Positions 1-6,400 of a DNA stretch of 8,599 nucleotides are shown in pieces. Origin of the DNA: Planctomycetota bacterium (GTDB taxonomy: Bacteria; Planctomycetota; Planctomycetia; Planctomycetales; Planctomycetaceae); contig JAQBZS010000254.1 of the NCBI GenBank assembly GCA_027622115.1, positions 1 to 8,599 on the forward strand, in the 5' to 3' direction. Within the stretch, counting starts at the first letter, position 1. Each line of letters opens with the position of its first letter. Under the pieces are notes generated by a model that made no database searches, had not been told where the DNA came from, and was given only the letters and a program-made list of their open reading frames with translations. A program made the translations under genes and the position numbers.

Positions 1-1
1 T

Positions 2-76
2 GCCGTTGTTGGTGAATTCCACGTCGAACGCCCGCCAAATCTGAAATACGTAAGCCAGACCCCGATCCCTCCATAA
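2..76 (+). CDS. possible 3' end of an upstream gene (partial)
   Basis: This plus-strand frame is open from the window edge to a TAA at 74-76 and would encode about 24 C-terminal residues ending in KYVSQTPIPP. The other two plus frames close earlier, at base 13 and base 42, so this is the only one that could carry an upstream gene's tail. The residues are plausible protein sequence, but 24 codons are too few to identify a family. The minus strand is also open through part of this stretch, so the call is weak and rests only on the open frame and on the non-coding look of the DNA after the stop. Confidence 0.3.
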   Translation, partial: AVVGEFHVERPPNLKYVSQTPIPP

Positions 77-82
77 ACTCGA

Positions 83-128
83 GTGAAGCTCCCGCTTGGG
101 AACACAATTCCGCGAAGCTCCGCTTCGC
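83..128. repeat. pair of related GAAGCTCC mini-hairpins
   Basis: The octamer GAAGCTCC occurs at 85-92 and again at 114-121, 29 bases apart, each followed by GCTT (with one extra C in the first copy). The second copy is a perfect hairpin: GCGAAGC (112-118), loop TCC, GCTTCGC (122-128). The first keeps only the AAGC/GCTT core. There is no T-run after either stem, so an intrinsic terminator is not well supported, although the position after a possible upstream stop codon would suit one. A decayed intergenic repeat is the alternative; a genome-wide copy count would decide. Confidence 0.4.
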
Positions 129-363
129 ACTGCCGGCGCGTGACTTTCGGGCTGCAGGACGAGGGGCGGCCTAGGACGGACATTCCCAAATTGTCGTTTG
201 GAAACGGGAACGCTCGCAACTCGCCGCTGGCGCGCTTAAGCGACAGCCCAAAGGCATGCTGTTACGGAAAGTCGTAAGATCGGCGGATAGGTCTGCCGCG
301 CAAATGCGTTTAATCGTCCAGACCCTGGTCACGCTTGAATCCCAATTCGTTCCATCCACGCTC

Positions 364-367
364 GGAG
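364..367 (+). promoter_or_regulatory. ribosome binding site GGAG
   Basis: GGAG lies six bases before the ATG at 374, a standard Shine-Dalgarno spacing. The only other in-frame initiator between the upstream stop (TAA 311-313) and this ATG is a TTG at 335 with no comparable purine motif ahead of it. The site therefore fixes the start at 374, which also places a signal-peptide-like segment at the N terminus. Confidence 0.75.
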
Positions 368-373
368 AACGAG

Positions 374-448
374 ATGTCGAAATCTCTCACGGTTGCTGCT
401 TGCTTGCTGCTGCTCCAAATCGATGCCCCACGACCGATTGCGAACGCG
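374..448 (+). other. signal peptide
   Basis: Residues 1-25 show a basic start (MSKS), a short hydrophobic core at 5-14 (LTVAACLLLL) and a polar stretch ending in the A-x-A type site ANA before Q26. This supports Sec export to the periplasm or cell surface, where A2M proteins work. The core is short and is followed by charged residues and prolines, so the exact cleavage position is uncertain. C10 sits inside the hydrophobic core rather than after it, so I do not read it as a lipobox cysteine. Confidence 0.65.
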
Positions 449-3400
449 CAAGAGGCCAAAGCACAAAATGCGAAAACCGTGGTGAAAGCGCCGGCGATTA
501 CGTCCTTGCCGGATATCCCCGGCGAAGTCCACGACGCGCTGGGGGCTCGGAAGTTTGAGGCAACCGTCAAGCTGATTGACGGACTGCTCAAGAAGAATCC
601 CAAGTCGACCGCGACGGGATATCTGCTGTATCTCAAAGGGCGAGCGTTGACGGAACTTGAACGCTTTGACGAAGCGATCGCGACGTTTGGTCAGATCGAA
701 AAGTTGGCGAACGCGCCCGGCGACGCGTCGTGGGTGCATCGGGCGCGGTTTGGCCGAGCCGACGTGTTGGTTCGCCAACGAAACTACCAAGCGGCGAGCG
801 TGATCTATCGAGCGGCCGCAGATCGGTTGCTGTCCGAGAACCGTCGCGACGAACTGGCCGGCATCTATCTGGAGTTTGCCAATCGGTACTTCGACGGGAT
901 CCAGGCAAATGATCCGTCGGCCGAGCGGCGGCCCGATTACCAACAGGCGATGAACTACTACTTGGAAAGTCGCAAGATCAAACCGAGCCTCAAGGTGCTG
1001 CACGTCGTCGACTCGCGACTGGCGAGCTGCCGCTTTGAACTCAAGCAGTACAAGCAGGCCGTCGACCGACTCACCGACTATTTGAATTCGTACGCCAACA
1101 AGGACGCGGCCGAAAAACGCTGCACGCCGCAGCAGGAAACGGTGGCTCGTTATGAACTGGGTCGAGCCCAATTGGCAGTCGGCCATCGTGAACGGGCTCG
1201 CGCGGTTTGGCGAGATTTCGTCGACAACTCCGGGCCGCGCGGACACGCCGGCGAACTGCTCGCCAAGGCCGCGTTTGGCTTGGCTTCGACGTACGGTGTG
1301 CCGCAGCCCGAGAACGATGTTGACTTGGAACTCGGCGTCGCCAGCCACGAGAAATTCCTCGCGAGATTTGCAGAGCACAAGCTCGCCACGAAGGCCAAAC
1401 TCGAAATCGCACGCAGCTACGCGCATCGAGGCCGCAACGACGACGCCATCCGCCGACTGCAATTCATCATCTCGTTCAAAGCCGACAAGGACACGGAATC
1501 AATCGCGTCTGCGCGGTTCTTGATTAGCGAATTGTTCCGCTCGCAGAAGAAGTTTCGCGAAGCCATTTCCGGTTGGCGTGAATTCCTCAACGAACATCCC
1601 ACCGATCAACGCTGGGCTCAGGCGCAACGTCTGCTCATCGACACGGAACTCGACGAAGCCGCAGACGCTCGGGCGAGAAAGGACTACGTGACCGCTCGCA
1701 AGCTGTGGTCCACGTTCTTGAACAAATACCCGCTCGATAGCCGCGTGCCGTCGATTCAGTTTCACTTCGGGCAGATGAATTACGCAGCGGCCTTGGACGC
1801 GAAACGAAAAGCCGACAGCTCGAATGACGCCGACGCCAAACAGCTCAAATTGGACGCCGCGAAACTGTTCGGCGAATCGATCGCCGATTGGAAGCGGCTC
1901 GTCAGCAAGTACCCGAACCACGTTGCCGCGTCGCACGCACAGATCATGATCGGCATCACCCTCGAAGACCAACTGCTGAAGCTGGCGGACGCCTTGGACG
2001 CGTATAAAAAGGTCAAAGGCACCTACGCCGGGCAAGCCAAGACACGCATCGACAACCTGACCGCCAAGCGGCTGGAAGTCGTGACCGAACGCAAGTTCCG
2101 CTCGAACGAAACCGCCAAGATCAAAGTCAGCACGCGGAACATTCAAGACCTGTCCATCAAGATCTACCGCATCGACATGCAGGACTACTTCCGCAAGATG
2201 CACCTCGCCCGCGGCGTCGAGTCACTCGACATCGCGCTCATCGACCCCGACAAGCAATGGGACCACAAGGTCGCCGGCTTCGAGGAGTATCGGCAGTTGG
2301 AAAACGAAATCACGATCCCGCTGAACGAGCCCGGCGTGGCGGCGGTCACGGTTTCCAGCGACAAACTTGAAGCCACCACGATGGTGGTCGTCAGCGACCT
2401 GGACATGATCGTGAAGTGTTCGCGAAACGAGCTGTTCGTGTTCGTGCAGGACATGGTCAAACAGCAACCGGCCGACGCCACGCTGCTGCTGAGCGACGGT
2501 TCGGAAGTCTTCGCCACCGAGAAGACCTCCAAGGACGGCATCGTGCAGAAGTCATTCGAGCAACTGAAGTCCATCAAAGACCTGCGGGTGTTCGCCATCG
2601 GAGACGGCCACTCGGCATCGACAGTCAGCGACTTGAACGGGTCGGACTTCGCGGTCGGGCCGTCGCCGAAGGGGTTTCTGTTTACGGAACGGCCGGCGTA
2701 TCGCGCGGGCCAGATGGTCAATGTGAAGGGCATCATCCGCTGGGTGAACGAGGACCGCTACACGTTCAAGGAAGGCGCGGCGTTCAAGCTGGACGTGTTC
2801 GATCCACGCGGGCGAGTCGTCCACACCGGGCAGGTGAAGCTCAACGGCTTCGGGACGTTCTTCGACCACTTCGCGCTGCCCGACGCGTCGCCGCAGGGCA
2901 CGTATCGCATCCACGCACATGACGCGGCGAGCAAGCAATCGTACGAGTCATCGTTCGAAGTCCACGAGTACAAGCTGGAACCGATTCAGCTCACCGTGGA
3001 CCTCAAACGCAACGTGTATTTTCGCGGTGAGAAGATCGAGGGCACCATCAAGCTGGCGTATTACTACGGCACGCCGCTGGCCGATCGCCGGATTCAATAC
3101 CACATGCTGGACGGCCAAGTGTACCACGGCCAAACGGACGCCAAAGGCGAATTGAAGTTCTCGTTCGATACGCAGCAGTATCGGGAATCGCAGCAGTTGG
3201 TGCTGCAAGTCTCGTTTGCGGAACGCAATCTGGAGACTGAAAAAGGCACCTACCTGGCAACGCGCGGCTTCGAGATTTCGGTGTCCACGTTGCGAGATGT
3301 TTACGTCGCGGGCGAAACGTTTGACGTGGAGTCCGTGGTGACCGATCCATCGGGCGAGCCGCTGGCCACGGACTTGAAGCTGGAGGTGCTCGAACAAACC

Positions 3401-6400
3401 ACCGTGAACGGCAAGACCGGCGAGCGTTTGGTCGCGAGTCACCCGCTCAAGTCCGATAAAGACTCTGGAAAGGCTCGGCAGACGTTGCGAATTGACAACG
3501 CCGGCCGTTTCATTGTGCGAGTCAGCGGCACGGACCAATTCGGCAATCAAGTCAGCTCATCGCACACGTTGCGGATCTCGGGCGATGACGATTCCGTGCG
3601 GTTACGGATTCTGGCGGACCGACATGAATACAACGTCGGCGAAACCGCAAACGTGCAGTTGCACTGGCGAAACAAGCCGGCGCTCGCTCTGGTCACGTTC
3701 GAAGGAGCCCGCATCCTGGGGCACCGCTTGGTTCAACTGACGACGGGTGCCAACAAGCTGAGCGTCGAGTTGGTATCGCATTTCGCGCCAAACTTTCAGC
3801 TCGCGGTGGCCGTGACGGACGGGCACTCGTTTCATCAGGCACAAAGCGAGTTCCGTCTGAATCGCCAATTGCACATCGCACTCAAGCCGAACAAGCACAG
3901 CCTCGCGCCCGGCGACGAAATCAGCGTGGACATGGTCGTCACCGACGCTGAAGGCAAACCGGTGTCGGCGGAATTGTCGCTGGGATTGATCCAGAAGAAT
4001 CTCCTGGAGCGTTATCCAAGCCAACAGGACGAGATCGCAGAATTCTTCGGCCAGGGTGAGCGCGAGTGGTCACTGCGAACTGCCGCGAGTTCCACGTTTT
4101 CGTACCGACCGGCCACGCACAACATCAACGAGTTCATTCTGGCGGAAACGAATCGTCAGGATGTGGAACGCATGGAAGCTTCGGGGCTGGCGAATTTGAG
4201 CGAAGCTCAGAAGACGCAAACCGCCAAGCGACTGTTGGCGCGGGCACGCGAGGAATTGGGAAACGGTCGCGTCGACAATGCTCGTAAACTCGCGGAGCAA
4301 GCAAAGTCATTGCAGGTCCGGTACGGCTCGTTTGATGATCGCCTAGAATCGGTGACCCATGACGCAATGCGTGCGGCGGGGGCGAATCCACCGATCCTCA
4401 ACAAGATTCCGTACGTCAGTACCGGGACTGATTCATCGACCGAACTTCCAGCGTACGTGAATCGTTTCAACCAGCTGATGAAAGATCACAGATTCGCCGA
4501 GGCGTCGCGGGTTGCAAAAGAGGCTGAGGAATCCGAGCCCACGTATCCCATAACCCAGACGATGAAGTGGAAAGCCGCATTTGCTCGACGGGTCGGCGGA
4601 AACGAAGGTCTCCGTGACCTCAAAGAGAGCGCGTTTCTCGAAGTGCTCGACGAAGTCGAAGAGTCAGCGATTCCGCTTTTCGGAAAACCGACGCCATCAC
4701 CACGGGATAAAGCCCCTTCACATCAACTGAAAGAACTCGAAAAACTGATCCGAGAGACGACGCGAAGAGGAAAGGCCGACAATTGGCAAGACCTCAACGG
4801 TAGCGGCGAAATCCAAAACTTCGACACCACGCTCTCACTTGTCATCAGCCAAACACAGCACCTTCACGGACAGTCTCAAGCCGCGCTGGCGGATATCGAC
4901 AAGTTCGACGGCACGTTGCTCGCGGTAAATCCGCAAGGCGAAGTTCAAGTCGTGAATGGGCTGGGTGTGGAACGGCTGACGGCCTTGGCCAAATCGGGTT
5001 CGCGGTTGATGCCCAAACAAGGCGCGGCGGAAACCGGGTTCTGGGATCCGGTGATCGCGACCGACAAGAACGGCAAAGCCACCGTCAAGTTTCGATTGCC
5101 GGAACGCTCGACCGCGTGGACGCTGCAATCGACGGGTATTAATGCCGAGACACTCGCGGGACACGCGGAAGTCGAGATCATCACCAAGAAGGAACTGTTC
5201 GCGGAACTCAAAACGCCGATGGCATTCACGCACGGCGATGACGCCGACGTGCTGGTGGAAGTCCACAACTCGACCGTGAAGAAGGGCCAACCGATCACGG
5301 TCACCTGCAAGGCGACATTCCCGGACGTTCGAACCGTGGAACTCACCAAGACGCTGATGTCGCCCGGACCGGGCATTCAGGAAGTCGTTTTCCCGTTCGA
5401 AATCCGGAAGTCGGAATCGGTGCAATTCGAAGTCACGATCGTTTCGGGCAAGCTGAAGGACGTGTTGCATCGCGAACTGCGAGTGCGACCGTACGGACTG
5501 GAAGTTTTCGCCACCGCGAGCGGCACGGCGGCACAGAACACGATCGCGTTTGTCGAACATGACAAGAAACTGCCGGCTCAGGATCCGAAATTGGAAATCC
5601 TGATTGGCCCGAGCATCGACCGCTCACTATTGGACACGGTGCTGGGCAGCGACGTCCTGATGTGCGGCGGGCAGTTCGCCAATCCGAGCAGCGGGTTGGA
5701 ACGAGCGATCTCGGACGTGCTGGGCGGAGTGCCGCTGTTGGCCTTGGTGCGGAAGTCTCGCACGGCCGACAGCCCAAAATCACAGGCGTTGGCCGGTCGA
5801 ATTCAGTCCGCCGTGCTCCAACTGGTTTCCAGCCAACGCGACGACGGCGGTTGGAATTGGTCGGGCTCGACCGGCAAGAAACACGATGCGTTGATCACCA
5901 GCCGCATCGTCCGGGCGTTGTCGAGTGCTCGCCGCGCGGGTTTTGCCGTTCCCGAAGACACGCTGACCAAGGCCGTCACAACATTGAAGACGGCTTACGC
6001 CAAGAGCGACCAAACCGATCGCGAAGGCCACGCCATCATCTTGCACGGACCGGCCGAGGCCTCCGCGGCCGACTTCGCCTTCGCCAATCGCTTGTACCGC
6101 GAACGCAACAGCTTGAGTGCATCCGGCTTGCTGCATCTGGCTTCGACGCTCACTCGTCTGGAACGCAACGAGATGGCCGGCGAGTTGTTGAAGCTTGTAG
6201 GACGGGTCTCCCGGCCCGTCCCCAAAACACCCAATGACCCTGAGCGTGACGGGCCTGGAGACCCGTCCTACGTTTCAATCCCGTGGATGCAGAGCAACGT
6301 CGAACTCGAAGCGCTGCACTTGCTCGCCATGGCAGCGGTCTCGCCCGCCGACGCGAAACTCCCCGAACTGGCCGACTCACTAATGGCCGCCCGCATCGGA

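Larger units (their letters stand above)
77..373. other. non-coding upstream region of the A2M-like gene
   Basis: About 300 bases separate the possible upstream stop from the start of the large gene. Short frames here give no recognisable protein. The region holds two related mini-hairpins (83-97 and 112-128), a weak CCAAA/TTTGG hairpin at 186-201, and an octamer TAGGACGG at 172-179 that also occurs in the repeat inside the gene. The large gene's own frame is closed upstream by a TAA at 311-313. I looked for a -35/-10 pair ahead of 374 and found none I would defend. Planctomycete promoters often do not match the enterobacterial consensus, so absence of a match means little. Confidence 0.6.

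Noticed and set aside
112..128. Hairpin as a firm rho-independent terminator of the upstream gene
   Set aside because: The stem is perfect but is followed by ACTGCC rather than a T-tract, and the upstream gene itself is only weakly supported.
395..403. Lipobox-like VAAC (residues 7-10) suggesting a lipoprotein
   Set aside because: The cysteine is at residue 10, with only six residues before the motif and the hydrophobic core continuing after it (LLLL). A lipobox cysteine should end the hydrophobic region.
256..558. 100-codon plus-strand frame across the true start region
   Set aside because: It has no ribosome binding site, low-complexity Arg/Ala-rich translation, and overlaps the well-supported start at 374 in another frame.
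329..1462. 377-codon open frame on the minus strand over the gene's 5' part
   Set aside because: It is codon-aligned with the sense frame, as above, and overlaps clear TPR coding sequence, the ribosome binding site and the signal peptide of the plus-strand gene. It is a shadow of codon usage.
6197..6271. Inverted repeat as an intrinsic terminator or the edge of a transposon
   Set aside because: There is no T-run after the stem, the reading frame continues through it into conserved A2M sequence, and there is no transposase gene or longer inserted segment between the arms.
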